This document shows, piece by piece, positions 36,530 to 45,063 of a stretch of DNA of 64,000 nt. The notes beneath the pieces were generated by a model. The model searched no databases, was not told the DNA's origin, and saw only the letters and a program-made list of their open reading frames with translations. The position numbers and the translations under genes are program-made. This stretch comes from Clostridium oryzae (lineage in GTDB: Bacteria > Bacillota > Clostridia > Clostridiales > Clostridiaceae). How positions within the stretch are numbered: position 1 is the stretch's first letter; each line of letters starts with the position of its first letter. The stretch is taken from assembly GCF_002029235.1 (NCBI RefSeq), contig NZ_MZGV01000022.1, positions 1-64,000 of the forward strand, given 5' to 3'.

Positions 36530-37585
36530 GTGAGAGCAACTGGTAAAAATAAATCTGCTAAAGAAAGTAAAGAAAAGAAAAAAATGAATGGGTTCCTAAA
36601 ATCCATACTCGTAATTTTTTCTATCACTGCACTTTCTATATTAATATTTTTCTCTACATATTATTTATTTATAGACACTGTACAAAATTCTTATGAAAAT
36701 GATATGAAAGACATATTATCTTCTATAAACAGTGAAAATAAACGGACAAGCAATCTAACAGATGGTAATTCTATAAAAACTAAGCTTGCAAAAAAGGAGT
36801 TACCTAAAATCATTTCTTCTTTGGAAAACACTAGGGATAAATTTGATAAAATTTCTTCTACGGATGAATTTAAAGTTACACACAAATTATTTTCAGAAGG
36901 CATTGATAGTAATATATTGATGTATAGACAGATTATAGCTATACTAGAGAATCCTAACAGCGCCGATATAAGCAAAGCTGTGAAATCTTTCACTAAAGCA
37001 GAAGACACTACAGAAAATAGATATTCTCAATATAACCTTGGTGGCACAAGTATTTCTCTTTTAGAGGACTCATCAGATTTTCTAAAAGCCTTTGAATATT
37101 ATGCTAATCAGCTTGTTAAAATAAAAAATGATTCTGACATAATCTCATCTAAGGTATCCGACTTTACAGCAAGTACAGATAAAATAATATCAAAATTTAT
37201 TAAGTACAAAACCAACTTTTCCATCCAACTCGCTGATGCGAGGAGTAGCAGCAATTTTAATGGTTTAATTAAAACTGCAAGTGATTATAAAGAACAATGC
37301 GACGAATTAGAAAAACAGTTTCTGAATATATCTGTTCCAGACAATTGTGCAAAAGTTCAAAAATCTTTAGTTGACATATTCGATAGCTATGATAATTACA
37401 TAGACAATTTTATATTTGCAGTGAAGGATGAAAAAAGCAGAACTGAAAACAATAATAAAAAGCTAAGTAAAAAACAAATTTCTGATATATACTTTACATC
37501 AAAAAATAATTACATGGATATAGATGAAAAATATAGTAATTTTATTAAAGAGTATACCAACTTAAAGAATTCTTATTCACAATAA
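36530..37585 (+). CDS. Membrane-anchored helical protein of unknown function
   Basis: Not recognised. The 351-residue protein has a basic N-terminus (about 1-22), one membrane helix (about 24-48) and then a long alpha-helical, lysine- and serine-rich extracytoplasmic part with coiled-coil character. There are no cysteine pairs in the first half and no enzymatic motif. The start is GTG with AAAGGATGG upstream. It is divergent from cdaA across a 195-nt AT-rich gap and ends just before a hairpin repeat. It may be a wall- or septum-associated protein; its position next to cdaA is the only hint. Confidence 0.75.
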   Translation: MRATGKNKSAKESKEKKKMNGFLKSILVIFSITALSILIFFSTYYLFIDTVQNSYENDMKDILSSINSENKRTSNLTDGNSIKTKLAKKELPKIISSLENTRDKFDKISSTDEFKVTHKLFSEGIDSNILMYRQIIAILENPNSADISKAVKSFTKAEDTTENRYSQYNLGGTSISLLEDSSDFLKAFEYYANQLVKIKNDSDIISSKVSDFTASTDKIISKFIKYKTNFSIQLADARSSSNFNGLIKTASDYKEQCDELEKQFLNISVPDNCAKVQKSLVDIFDSYDNYIDNFIFAVKDEKSRTENNNKKLSKKQISDIYFTSKNNYMDIDEKYSNFIKEYTNLKNSYSQ

Positions 37586-37593
37586 AATAAAAT

Positions 37594-37780
37594 AAGGGGT
37601 GAGTGACCTCCGTCGGCTGAAAAATGCCTTCTACGGTCACTCACCCCTTCAGCTGACTCTATGTATTTATAAAATATTATTTTCTATATTAATTCTTTCA
37701 ATTTTTTTCTTAACAACTAAAAAAGCGATATTTTATCCAAAACCACCTTCACATTACTTCGTATACTTTAATTACATCTT
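37594..37780. repeat. Second intergenic repeat module, copy 2
   Basis: A perfect 13-bp hairpin (GGGGTGAGTGACC at 37596-37608, GGTCACTCACCCC at 37635-37647) encloses CCGTCGGCTGaAAAATGCC, then TATTATTTTCTATATT and ATTACTTCGTATAcTTTAATT, as at 30129-30310. The hairpin stem differs in sequence between the two copies while pairing is kept. Short open frames across it are not genes. The stem may also act as terminator or 3' stabiliser for the preceding plus-strand gene. Confidence 0.75.
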
Positions 37781-37800
37781 TTTCAAATGCGTAGAATATC

Positions 37801-37983
37801 TTCTTAAGACCTTAATATAGCTCTTAACTCGGCTACTCCTCAAACACTGCCCAAATCTTAACGAAAATTTGCATAAAATTTGCTGACAATTGCTAAATTC
37901 ACTCTATATGTCCGTTGGTTAAAGGCCTAAATGGCCTTTAACGGGCTATCTGCGAATGATAATGAGCGTGCTTAGATAACCCC
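37801..37983. repeat. Partial copy of the long-hairpin element plus two small hairpins
   Basis: Positions about 37826-37910 match the loop and right arm of the element at 29706-29896 (AACTCGGCTACtCCTCAAACA, ATCTTAACGaAAATTTGC, AATTGCTAAA). The left arm is missing. It is followed by a perfect hairpin with GTTAAAGGCC / GGCCTTTAAC arms (37918-37942) and another GGGcTATCT...AGATAaCCC stem (37943-37983). Confidence 0.65.
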
Positions 37984-38000
37984 GACTGTAAACATTTCCT

Positions 38001-38132
38001 ATGCCCTAGCTCTTAATTTTTACATAATACTTTTATTTTATTAATTCTATTCCCTTTTTATCTTAATTCACTAACTTCAAAATATATTACTGTCTCTTTT
38101 TAACTTCTTCGTAAACACACTGTACCGTTTTT
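38001..38132. repeat. Intergenic repeat block, copy 2 (132 nt)
   Basis: Same 132-nt block as 29899-30030, same orientation, about 95 % identical by hand count. The remainder up to the riboswitch (38133-38334) is AT-rich with a possible TATAAT at 38267-38272 for the hydrolase transcript, but no convincing -35 box. Confidence 0.85.
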
Positions 38133-38334
38133 TTTATTTAATTCCCACCTTCACTTTTCTCTTTACTCTCTTCTCTCTACTCTTTTCTCATTCACAATTT
38201 CTAATTTTACTTCTCTATATGCAAAAATCTATACTTTCCTAAAAAATAAAAATTTTTTTTGCCATGTATAATAAAGCATTTTTCGGTAAAACTAACTGCT
38301 GTATATGATTAACCATATTTTATCATTATTGTGT

Positions 38335-38488
38335 TTTCGCTAGCCTAAATTTTAATTGCTCGATATAGGGAACCAAAAACTTTGGTTCCCATAGCTTTAA
38401 AATGCGGAGGATCCAAAAATGGGGTGAAGCATTACTATAAGTAGTGCAGGTTACACCTTTTCCTAACCCGTCAGCTAACTTCGCAGGC
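38335..38488 (+). ncRNA. c-di-AMP riboswitch (ydaO/yuaA family)
   Basis: The leader of the wall hydrolase gene carries the conserved blocks of the ydaO-yuaA class in order: a GGGAACC/GGTTCCC hairpin, AATGCGGAGGATCC, TGGGGTGAA, a variable GCATTAC...GTAGTGC hairpin, then AACCCGTCAGCTAACTTCGC and AGGC. The family binds c-di-AMP and usually turns expression off when the ligand is high. The start codon lies only 14 nt past its 3' end, and AGGAGG is inside that gap, so control could be at translation or by an overlapping terminator-like fold. Boundaries are approximate. Confidence 0.92.
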
Positions 38489-38502
38489 AAAGGAGGATTT
38501 TA

Positions 38503-39036
38503 ATGAAGAAATTTTTATTTACTCTTGTTTTATGTTTCACCTTCGTATGTTTTTTAGGTGAGACTATTGTATATGCTATTGAATTTTCGTCAAAAGCTGA
38601 GACACTATATAAAGAAAAGAAATCTGTAGTTGAAGTATTTAACAATAAGAATCAGCCAATAAAAATAACAGTATATGACATAAAGCTTATGGCTCAAATA
38701 GTTTATGCAGAAAGTCGTTCTGAGCCCTATGCTGGTAAAGTGGCTGTAGCATCTGTAATAATAAATAGACTGTTGGACCCACACTTTCCCAAAACTGTTG
38801 AAGGTGTTATTAAACAAAAAGGAGCTTTTTCCTGTGTAGTTAACGGCAGAATAAAAGTACACCCTACTAAAGAATGTTATTTAGCTGTATATTCAGCATT
38901 GGAGGGCAAAGATCCAACTAAAAATGCAGTCTTCTATTACAATCCAAAAATAGCCACTTCAAAGTGGATGCTTAAAGTAAAAAAAGCAGACATGAAATCC
39001 ATAGGTAACCATGTGTTTTTCGTAGTAAAAAAATAA
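38503..39036 (+). CDS. Cell-wall hydrolase, SleB/CwlJ type
   Basis: Secreted peptidoglycan hydrolase of 177 residues. It has an N-terminal signal peptide (about 1-26, MKKFLFTLVLCFTFVCFLG), then the Hydrolase_2 domain from about residue 60: MAQIVYAESRSEPYAGKVAVASVIINR contains the catalytic Glu, and the conserved AFSCV, NGRI and HVFFVVKK tail follow. The family includes spore-cortex lytic enzymes and vegetative hydrolases. AAAGGAGG precedes the ATG. A c-di-AMP riboswitch occupies its leader, so wall turnover here should respond to the cyclase encoded 2 kb away. It ends in a bidirectional terminator. Confidence 0.92.
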   Translation: MKKFLFTLVLCFTFVCFLGETIVYAIEFSSKAETLYKEKKSVVEVFNNKNQPIKITVYDIKLMAQIVYAESRSEPYAGKVAVASVIINRLLDPHFPKTVEGVIKQKGAFSCVVNGRIKVHPTKECYLAVYSALEGKDPTKNAVFYYNPKIATSKWMLKVKKADMKSIGNHVFFVVKK

Positions 39037-39072
39037 ATGATAGCTGAGGCTTCTCAGCTATCATTTATTTTT
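39031..39072. terminator. Bidirectional terminator between hydrolase and thioredoxin reductase genes
   Basis: A near-perfect 18-bp stem (AAATAAATGATAGCTGAG / CTCAGCTATCATTTATTT) with a tiny loop has T-runs on both strands. It serves the convergent plus-strand hydrolase and minus-strand trxB-like genes and overlaps both gene ends. Confidence 0.93.
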
Positions 39073-39927
39073 TTGAGAATCAACATAAGCAACTGCACTT
39101 TGTCCTGCTATAAGTCCTTCACCAGCCGCTTTAATATACTGATATGGCCTGCCAACACAATCTCCTGCTGCAAAGCATCCTTTTAAATTAGTAGACATAT
39201 TTCTATCAACTTTAATATGCTCATTTTCTATAGCAAGCCCTGGTACCAGCTGCGCTGGTGAAATGCTGTCTTTAAGAACAAATATCGCATCAGTAGTTAA
39301 TTCACCCTTCTTCGTCTTCAAACTTTGTACATGATCTTCGCCCACTACTTCTACAGGTATGTCATTTACAATTTCGATATTCTGGTCAAGTTTCATATCT
39401 TTTCTATACATTGGAATATAATAAAGTTTGCCTGCAAGTTCGTTAACATAATTAGCTTCTTCTTCAGCTTCTCTGTTATACCCTATTATTGTAACAACCT
39501 TGCCTTTATACAGTGGAGCATCACAGGTAGCACAGTACCCGACTCCCTTACCTAGGAACTCTTCTTCTCCTTTTAGGAGTTTTGATGATTCCATACCAGT
39601 TGCCAACACTAAAGCAGTAGCTTCATACATCTTATCATTTACCATAAGAGCAAAATAATCTCCCATAGCATATACGTTGTTAATGCGTTCATAAGTAATT
39701 TCTATTCCTAAGTGGTCTATATGTTGTTTGAACTTCTCTTTAAGCTCTACTCCTGATATATCATAGAATCCTAAATAGTTATTTATTTTGGGAGCCTTTA
39801 ATAATTTATTACTCAGATCTCTACTTCCAAAGACTATTATTTTTTTGTTTCTTATCTTAGCATTTATAGCAGCTGATAACCCTGCTGGTCCGCTTCCTAT
39901 TATTGCTATATCAAATCTATCTTCCAA
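39061..39927 (-). CDS. Thioredoxin reductase-like flavoprotein with altered NADPH site
   Basis: Flavoprotein of 288 residues on the low-Mr thioredoxin reductase plan: FAD motif GSGPAG (11-16), redox pair C132-A-T-C135 (YCATCDAPLY) and a C-terminal FAAGDCVGRPYQYIKAAGEG FAD motif. The second Rossmann segment reads IIGYNREAEEEA instead of GGGxxAxEEA, and the NADPH-phosphate motif HRRxxxR is replaced by MYRKDMK. It is also about 25 residues shorter than usual. These traits match the ferredoxin-dependent thioredoxin reductases known in clostridia, which do not use NADPH. It is 34 nt after trxA and surely reduces that thioredoxin. Confidence 0.88.
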   Translation of the reverse strand: MEDRFDIAIIGSGPAGLSAAINAKIRNKKIIVFGSRDLSNKLLKAPKINNYLGFYDISGVELKEKFKQHIDHLGIEITYERINNVYAMGDYFALMVNDKMYEATALVLATGMESSKLLKGEEEFLGKGVGYCATCDAPLYKGKVVTIIGYNREAEEEANYVNELAGKLYYIPMYRKDMKLDQNIEIVNDIPVEVVGEDHVQSLKTKKGELTTDAIFVLKDSISPAQLVPGLAIENEHIKVDRNMSTNLKGCFAAGDCVGRPYQYIKAAGEGLIAGQSAVAYVDSQKNK

Positions 39928-39961
39928 AAATATACCCCCTAGTTAATAATACAGGGTATTC

Positions 39962-40276
39962 CTATACATATTTCTTCAGAATTGTTTCAAGTTCCTGCTT
40001 TGGTCTAAACCCAACAAGAGTATCAGCAACTTCTCCGCCCTTAAATACCATAATAGTTGGGATGCTCATAACTTTATATTTTCTTGCTATAGCTTCATTA
40101 TCGTCTACATTTAGCTTACTGAACTTAATTTTATCCCCTAATTCCTCACTAAGTTGTTCTACAATAGGTCCTATCATTTTACACGGTCCGCACCAAGGAG
40201 CCCAAAAATCTACTAGTGCTACCCCATCATAATTTTCAATCTCTTCAGTAAAATCATTCTCTAATAATTCTTTCAT
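39962..40276 (-). CDS. trxA: Thioredoxin
   Basis: Small redox protein of 104 residues with the canonical active site W28-C29-G-P-C32 in FWAPWCGPCKM, Asp23 before it and cis-Pro in MSIPTIMVF. GGAGGAA precedes the ATG. It lies directly upstream of the reductase-like flavoprotein gene, which supplies electrons. A small TATACCC/GGGTATA hairpin in the gap to iadA (about 40300-40318) may mark its promoter or a terminator. Confidence 0.96.
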   Translation of the reverse strand: MKELLENDFTEEIENYDGVALVDFWAPWCGPCKMIGPIVEQLSEELGDKIKFSKLNVDDNEAIARKYKVMSIPTIMVFKGGEVADTLVGFRPKQELETILKKYV

Positions 40277-40357
40277 CTTAATTCCTCCTACTCATTTTAT
40301 ACCCCATAAGGGTATATTAAGATTATATTCTTTATCCAATACTAATGTCAATAATAA

Positions 40358-41533
40358 TTATTTATTTTCATAGGTACCCTTCATTAGTACTTTTCCATTT
40401 CTCATAGCTACCTTACCTTTAGCTATTACATCTGTAATTTCCATACTGTTCTTATCTATAATTACTAAATCAGCATCATAATCTTTTGCTAATCTTCCTT
40501 TTTTCTTAAACTTCAAATGTTCTGCTACATTGCTTGTAATAACCTTTATTGCTTCTTCTAATTTTATACCTTGATTTGATATTGCATTTCTGACTTCATC
40601 GTAGAGCGATTCTACACTTCCAATACTCGTTTTAATAAGCCTCCCCTTCTCATCAAAGGCTGGAAGGCTTCCTTGAGCATCAGAGGTAAATTGTATGTTT
40701 TCTATATTTACATCATTATCTAATAGCATTTTAAGTGCCTCACTTGCTGTCAATTCATCATCTGCCATGCAATCTTTATCGCAGCTCGTAGTAAGATCTA
40801 TTATTCCATCAAGTTTACCAAGTTCTACACCAGACATCAACAAACGTTTCGATCTATTCATATGTGTAGGGATAATCTGGGTTATTGGAATATCAGTATT
40901 CCTTATCATATTAAATATATACTCTATTCCCTCCTTACTGTTCCCTACATGTACATTCACTACGCCTGCCTTTCCGCTAATAAGTCCAGCAACTCTTGAT
41001 TTGGCCACAGTTCTAACAAACTCATCATAAGTAGGTTGTGACGATCTATTGTCTGCTACAGCAATCTCCCCAGCACCAATAATCTTTTCAATTAAAATGA
41101 TATCCTTATCTAATGAGTCGGTAAGTGACTTAACTGGTACTTCATAGGAACCTGTATATATATATGTGGTTACTCCCTCTTCCTCCAAAGCATATGCTTT
41201 AGCTAATAAGTCTGTCATATTTCTACATACTGAATCCGCTCCTAAACAGCCGACTATTGTAGTGATACCTGCTTTAATTATTGTAGACAACTGTATTTCC
41301 GGAGTCCTGCTGCTAAAACCATCTTCTCCTCCACCTCCAGTTATGTGAACATGGCTGTCTATAAATCCCGGCAAAATCAATTTATCTTCAGCATCAATCA
41401 TATCTATATTAATAAAATCGTTAGGAACATTGATTTCATCATATATACCTTCTATCCTTGTGCCTTCTAACACGATATTCTTTTTACCGATACGCTCCGG
41501 TGAATACACTTCGCCATTCTTAATAACTATCAT
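40358..41533 (-). CDS. iadA: Isoaspartyl dipeptidase
   Basis: Amidohydrolase-fold peptidase of 391 residues that cleaves beta-aspartyl dipeptides from damaged proteins. The metal-binding H61-V-H63 is in FIDSHVHITGGGGEDGFSSRTPEI, which is the specific IadA signature. Further metal ligands are His in IIPTHMNR and Asp in FTSDAQGSLP. The gene follows a TPR-protein gene by 31 nt. The enzyme is cytoplasmic and contributes to peptide recycling. Confidence 0.92.
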   Translation of the reverse strand: MIVIKNGEVYSPERIGKKNIVLEGTRIEGIYDEINVPNDFINIDMIDAEDKLILPGFIDSHVHITGGGGEDGFSSRTPEIQLSTIIKAGITTIVGCLGADSVCRNMTDLLAKAYALEEEGVTTYIYTGSYEVPVKSLTDSLDKDIILIEKIIGAGEIAVADNRSSQPTYDEFVRTVAKSRVAGLISGKAGVVNVHVGNSKEGIEYIFNMIRNTDIPITQIIPTHMNRSKRLLMSGVELGKLDGIIDLTTSCDKDCMADDELTASEALKMLLDNDVNIENIQFTSDAQGSLPAFDEKGRLIKTSIGSVESLYDEVRNAISNQGIKLEEAIKVITSNVAEHLKFKKKGRLAKDYDADLVIIDKNSMEITDVIAKGKVAMRNGKVLMKGTYENK

Positions 41534-41564
41534 AAATATTCACTTCCATATCCAGATGTATTTG

Positions 41565-42851
41565 TTATTTATTAAGTATCTTATCTATAACAGAGTTATT
41601 ATAGATTGAATCACTATATGTTTGTCTTAATTTAGCCGCATACATTTTTGACTGCTTTAGGTCAATATCCCTATATATAACCGACAATTTATATAATACC
41701 TGAGCCTCATATCCACCTTCGTGCTTTCCAGACAAATACTCTTTAAAACACTTTATTGCACTTGTAAAATCGTCTGTATTCTCGTAGCAATCACCAAGCA
41801 TAAATAAAATACTTGGATACAAATAATGTGAACGTCCATATATTTTAGAAACTTCGTAAGCAGCAATAGCCTTATGATATTTCTTATCTTTATGAAAGTC
41901 TGCACCCTTGCTGTAAAAATCCACTACTCCATTTCTTTTCATATAATTTATAGCTCTGTTATAAATGACCTTATCATTGTCACTGAGACTATTAAATTTA
42001 AATTTTCCAATTATTTCATAAATCTTACTGCTATCCTTATGTTTGATATATTGTTTTAACTTATCTGTAGGAAACTTTTCTTGTGTATCTTCTTCCTTTT
42101 TACTTTTCTCTATTTTCTTGACAGCTTCATGTCTATTTTGCTTCTTTTTATTAGTTTTTATGTCATCCCTCTTATTTATCTTTTTTACACTGGTATCCTT
42201 TGTCACCGCGGAACCTGAAAATGAACTTTCAGGATTCACATTTCTGCCTAAGTGCAGCATTCTTACTGTAAGCAATCCTCCTGCTATCAAAACTACTATA
42301 ACAATAACACCTGCAGCAATTCTGAGCTTTACAGAAAACTCTGATGTTTTACTGTATCCTTTTAATGCTTTTATATTGTTTTTAGCATATTGATTATTTT
42401 TATCTATCTTCCTTACTTTGTCTATATATTCCGCAGCAAGTTCATATTTACCTTGATATATATAACAAGAGGCTATGGAATTATACACATTTATACAGTT
42501 AAAATCACTTTTCCCACATTCCAATAAGTTTTCTAACGCTTGAGAAACTTTTAGTTCTTTTAATAGCTTAGTTGCATTTATGTATTTTTCGAGGTTTTTG
42601 GCATCTATTTCAAGATTATTTAGATACACTCTTGCTGTTTCATCTTTGTTATAATCCTTGTTCATTTTCCACAGGCTTCTCGCTGATTTTTCATCACCCA
42701 TAAAATAGTAAAGAAGGCCCTTTAGATTTATTGCTGCTGCATTTTTTAAATTAAAGGAAATACTTTTTTCACATAAGTCCAGTGCATCATCTATATACCC
42801 TGAGCTGTATTTATCTACTGCTTTTTTATATAATTTACGACTTCTATCCAT
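41565..42851 (-). CDS. Tetratricopeptide-repeat membrane protein
   Basis: A 428-residue protein with N-terminal cytoplasmic TPR units (about 1-165; e.g. AAINLKGLLYYFMGDEKSA), one membrane helix (about 180-200), a Lys-rich linker (about 215-265), and C-terminal TPR units outside (about 300-428). Having TPRs on both membrane sides is unusual, and suggests a scaffold linking an internal and an external partner. No catalytic motif is seen. It is upstream of iadA and separated from the anti-sigma gene by a terminator. Confidence 0.8.
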   Translation of the reverse strand: MDRSRKLYKKAVDKYSSGYIDDALDLCEKSISFNLKNAAAINLKGLLYYFMGDEKSARSLWKMNKDYNKDETARVYLNNLEIDAKNLEKYINATKLLKELKVSQALENLLECGKSDFNCINVYNSIASCYIYQGKYELAAEYIDKVRKIDKNNQYAKNNIKALKGYSKTSEFSVKLRIAAGVIVIVVLIAGGLLTVRMLHLGRNVNPESSFSGSAVTKDTSVKKINKRDDIKTNKKKQNRHEAVKKIEKSKKEEDTQEKFPTDKLKQYIKHKDSSKIYEIIGKFKFNSLSDNDKVIYNRAINYMKRNGVVDFYSKGADFHKDKKYHKAIAAYEVSKIYGRSHYLYPSILFMLGDCYENTDDFTSAIKCFKEYLSGKHEGGYEAQVLYKLSVIYRDIDLKQSKMYAAKLRQTYSDSIYNNSVIDKILNK

Positions 42852-42944
42852 CTATTCACCTAAAATCCTTCGTATATTATTAGTGCTTTTATATATCTAC
42901 ATTCGTCTATTCTGATAATTTTATAATAACTTGTTATAAATAAA

Positions 42945-42974
42945 AAATAAAGAGGCGAACAACCTCTTTATTTC
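42945..42974 (-). terminator. Terminator of the sigma/anti-sigma operon
   Basis: A stem AAATAAAGAGG / CCTCTTTATTT with a loop of about 7 nt is followed on the minus strand by TTTATTTAT. It lies 45 nt past the anti-sigma gene. Confidence 0.9.
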
Positions 42975-43019
42975 TTTACTTAATTAATAAGATATCCATA
43001 AATGAAATTTAACTATTCA

Positions 43020-44462
43020 TTAATTGTGAGACAACCCTCCGATATTATATATTAATGGTATGCTTGAAGAATCCTTAGAAACTAATGTAACACATAGATA
43101 ATTTCTGCCATTCTTTATTATTTCACCGTCACTTTCCATATCTGCAGTCATATCTACTATATATTGTCTTATATAAGGATAGGTGTCTTTTAAATTTTCC
43201 AAATTAACCGAAGGCGTTACATCTATATATTTATTAATAGTAACTTTTTTTGCTTTACTCATATCATTTAAAATTTTTTGTTTTCCGCTTTCATCAGCCC
43301 CAGTATCGAAAAGTTCAGAAATATTATTAAAATTATCATCATCTACATACTCCGCTAATTTATCTAACGACTTCTGCCAAGCATCTTGCGGTTTTGCTTT
43401 GATTGTAGTGTCCGCCCCAGATTCATTAAAATATAATTTTATAGATTCTTCTTTATGATTATCTAAAGCATCATCTGTATATTCTCTTAGCTTCAGCTTC
43501 AGGGTATTATCCTCTTTACTTATTCGAGCTATCTGCTTCTTACCATTAGTAGATGTATATAAATTATAGACATTTACTGCCTTACCATCATTCACATTTA
43601 TCATATATAGGTCTCCTCCAACAACAACAGTTCCATATCCAAGTCCAACGGTAGCTAATACATTACTATTATCAAACCACTCAACAGACAAAGGGCTGTA
43701 CTGTTTTTTATTGTCAGCTATATATATCTTCCACATTTTATTTTCCCTGTTTTTGAATAATAGATACCCTTCGCCTTCCTCATGACCATTTTCCCCTTTT
43801 CCACGCAGTGAAAACTGTAAGACACCATTAGGCGATTTTTCCCACCGAGTACCGTCAGATGTATCCTTCTTTACAGTTCCTTTCCTAAACATAGCCACAT
43901 AAGCATTGTCAGTTAAATTCAATTTTGCATACTGAGATTGATCATCATATATGGAATTATCTAATGATACTTTAGTATAAGTATTCTTTTGTTTTGTATC
44001 TGTAGTGGTTATAGTCTCCTTCTGCATAGTCTTATAACGAGATTGTAACTTAGATCCTTTATTAGAGACCTTATATTCTGACTTGCTGTTGGTAGCATAC
44101 CTATTGCTGCTTTTAATGTTAAACACTGCATAGGTCCCAGTAGCGGCCACTGCTAAAATCAAGCCAGCTGCAATAACTTGAGCTCTATTTCTAATTACAG
44201 TAAACTTTAATTTCTTTATAACACTCTTTCCATATAAATTCTTGTCTATACTTTTTATAACCTGCTGTCTTGAACTATTGAAATTAATATTATCTGTTTC
44301 CAATGCGGATTTGAAAAGTTTTTCTATTTCGAGTTCTTCATCATAGAGCTTTTTACAATCAGCACATTCCATAAGATGATTGTTCATAGCTTTATTCATA
44401 TCTGAGGATAAGCTTCTATCTATATATTCTTGTAACTTATCTCTAAATATTTTACATTTCAT
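43020..44462 (-). CDS. Membrane anti-sigma factor with zinc-finger and large outer domain
   Basis: A 480-residue protein. The N-terminal zf-HC2 anti-sigma domain has the HxxxCxxC motif (HLMECADC at about 29-36). One membrane helix (about 92-114) leads to an outer part of about 365 residues. The segment GEGYLLFKNRENKMWKIYI...GYGTVVVGGDLYMINVNDGK resembles the DUF4652 domain, which would be a sensor of unknown ligand. Its start overlaps the ECF sigma gene by 4 nt, the usual arrangement for a cognate pair. The outer domain is much larger than in typical RsiW-type proteins. Confidence 0.85.
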   Translation of the reverse strand: MKCKIFRDKLQEYIDRSLSSDMNKAMNNHLMECADCKKLYDEELEIEKLFKSALETDNINFNSSRQQVIKSIDKNLYGKSVIKKLKFTVIRNRAQVIAAGLILAVAATGTYAVFNIKSSNRYATNSKSEYKVSNKGSKLQSRYKTMQKETITTTDTKQKNTYTKVSLDNSIYDDQSQYAKLNLTDNAYVAMFRKGTVKKDTSDGTRWEKSPNGVLQFSLRGKGENGHEEGEGYLLFKNRENKMWKIYIADNKKQYSPLSVEWFDNSNVLATVGLGYGTVVVGGDLYMINVNDGKAVNVYNLYTSTNGKKQIARISKEDNTLKLKLREYTDDALDNHKEESIKLYFNESGADTTIKAKPQDAWQKSLDKLAEYVDDDNFNNISELFDTGADESGKQKILNDMSKAKKVTINKYIDVTPSVNLENLKDTYPYIRQYIVDMTADMESDGEIIKNGRNYLCVTLVSKDSSSIPLIYNIGGLSHN

Positions 44463-45013
44463 ATCTTACACCCCTCTTCCGCAACACTGGAATACTCTTT
44501 ATATTTATCTCTTACCCTATAATAACGTCTCTTAGCTGATGATGTACTTATATTCAGAATCTCAGCTATATCTTCAAAGGTTAGCTGCTGTGTATATCTT
44601 AAAACTATTATTTGCTTATCCACTGGGTTTAGAGTATTTATAAATTTTTTTATAGTTCTTTTAGTATCATCATATTCCGCACTCTCTTCAGGAGACATTT
44701 CTTTACTGCAGGTTTCCTTAATATCGTCTATATTAGCTTCATAAACCCGTTTATACTTTCTTATATAGTCTATGGATTTATTTTTGGCTATCTGAAGTAT
44801 CCAATTTATAAACTTATAATTTGAGTTATATAGATATAATTTGTTATAAATAGTTATCAAAACCTCTTGAGTTATATCTTCAGCTGCCTCTTTACTGTTT
44901 AAAATATTATAAATATATCTTAGAATTATCATTTCATATTTATTCACTATAATATTAAAACTATCTATATTTCCATTTAGAACCTGCTTTATAAGTTTTA
45001 AATCTTCATCCAC
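44459..45013 (-). CDS. ECF RNA polymerase sigma factor
   Basis: Extracytoplasmic-function sigma factor of 184 residues: region 2 (about 10-80, with AEDITQEVLITIYNKL and FINWILQIAKNKSIDYIRK) and region 4 (about 125-178, with LRYTQQLTFEDIAEILNIS). It directs polymerase to stress promoters and is held by the membrane anti-sigma factor encoded next, with a 4-nt overlap. A candidate ECF-type promoter for its own transcription lies about 50 nt upstream. The signal is probably a cell-envelope stress. Confidence 0.92.
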   Translation of the reverse strand: MDEDLKLIKQVLNGNIDSFNIIVNKYEMIILRYIYNILNSKEAAEDITQEVLITIYNKLYLYNSNYKFINWILQIAKNKSIDYIRKYKRVYEANIDDIKETCSKEMSPEESAEYDDTKRTIKKFINTLNPVDKQIIVLRYTQQLTFEDIAEILNISTSSAKRRYYRVRDKYKEYSSVAEEGCKI

Positions 45014-45063
45014 AAAATCAACCCCTTTGTATAAAACAGGATTTCCAGAATTAATATATCATA

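Noticed and set aside
37599-37820. Plus-strand open frame of 73 codons after the unknown membrane protein gene
   Set aside because: It lies across the hairpin repeat module; the same module near 30.1-30.3 kb does not keep the frame, and there is no ribosome binding site.
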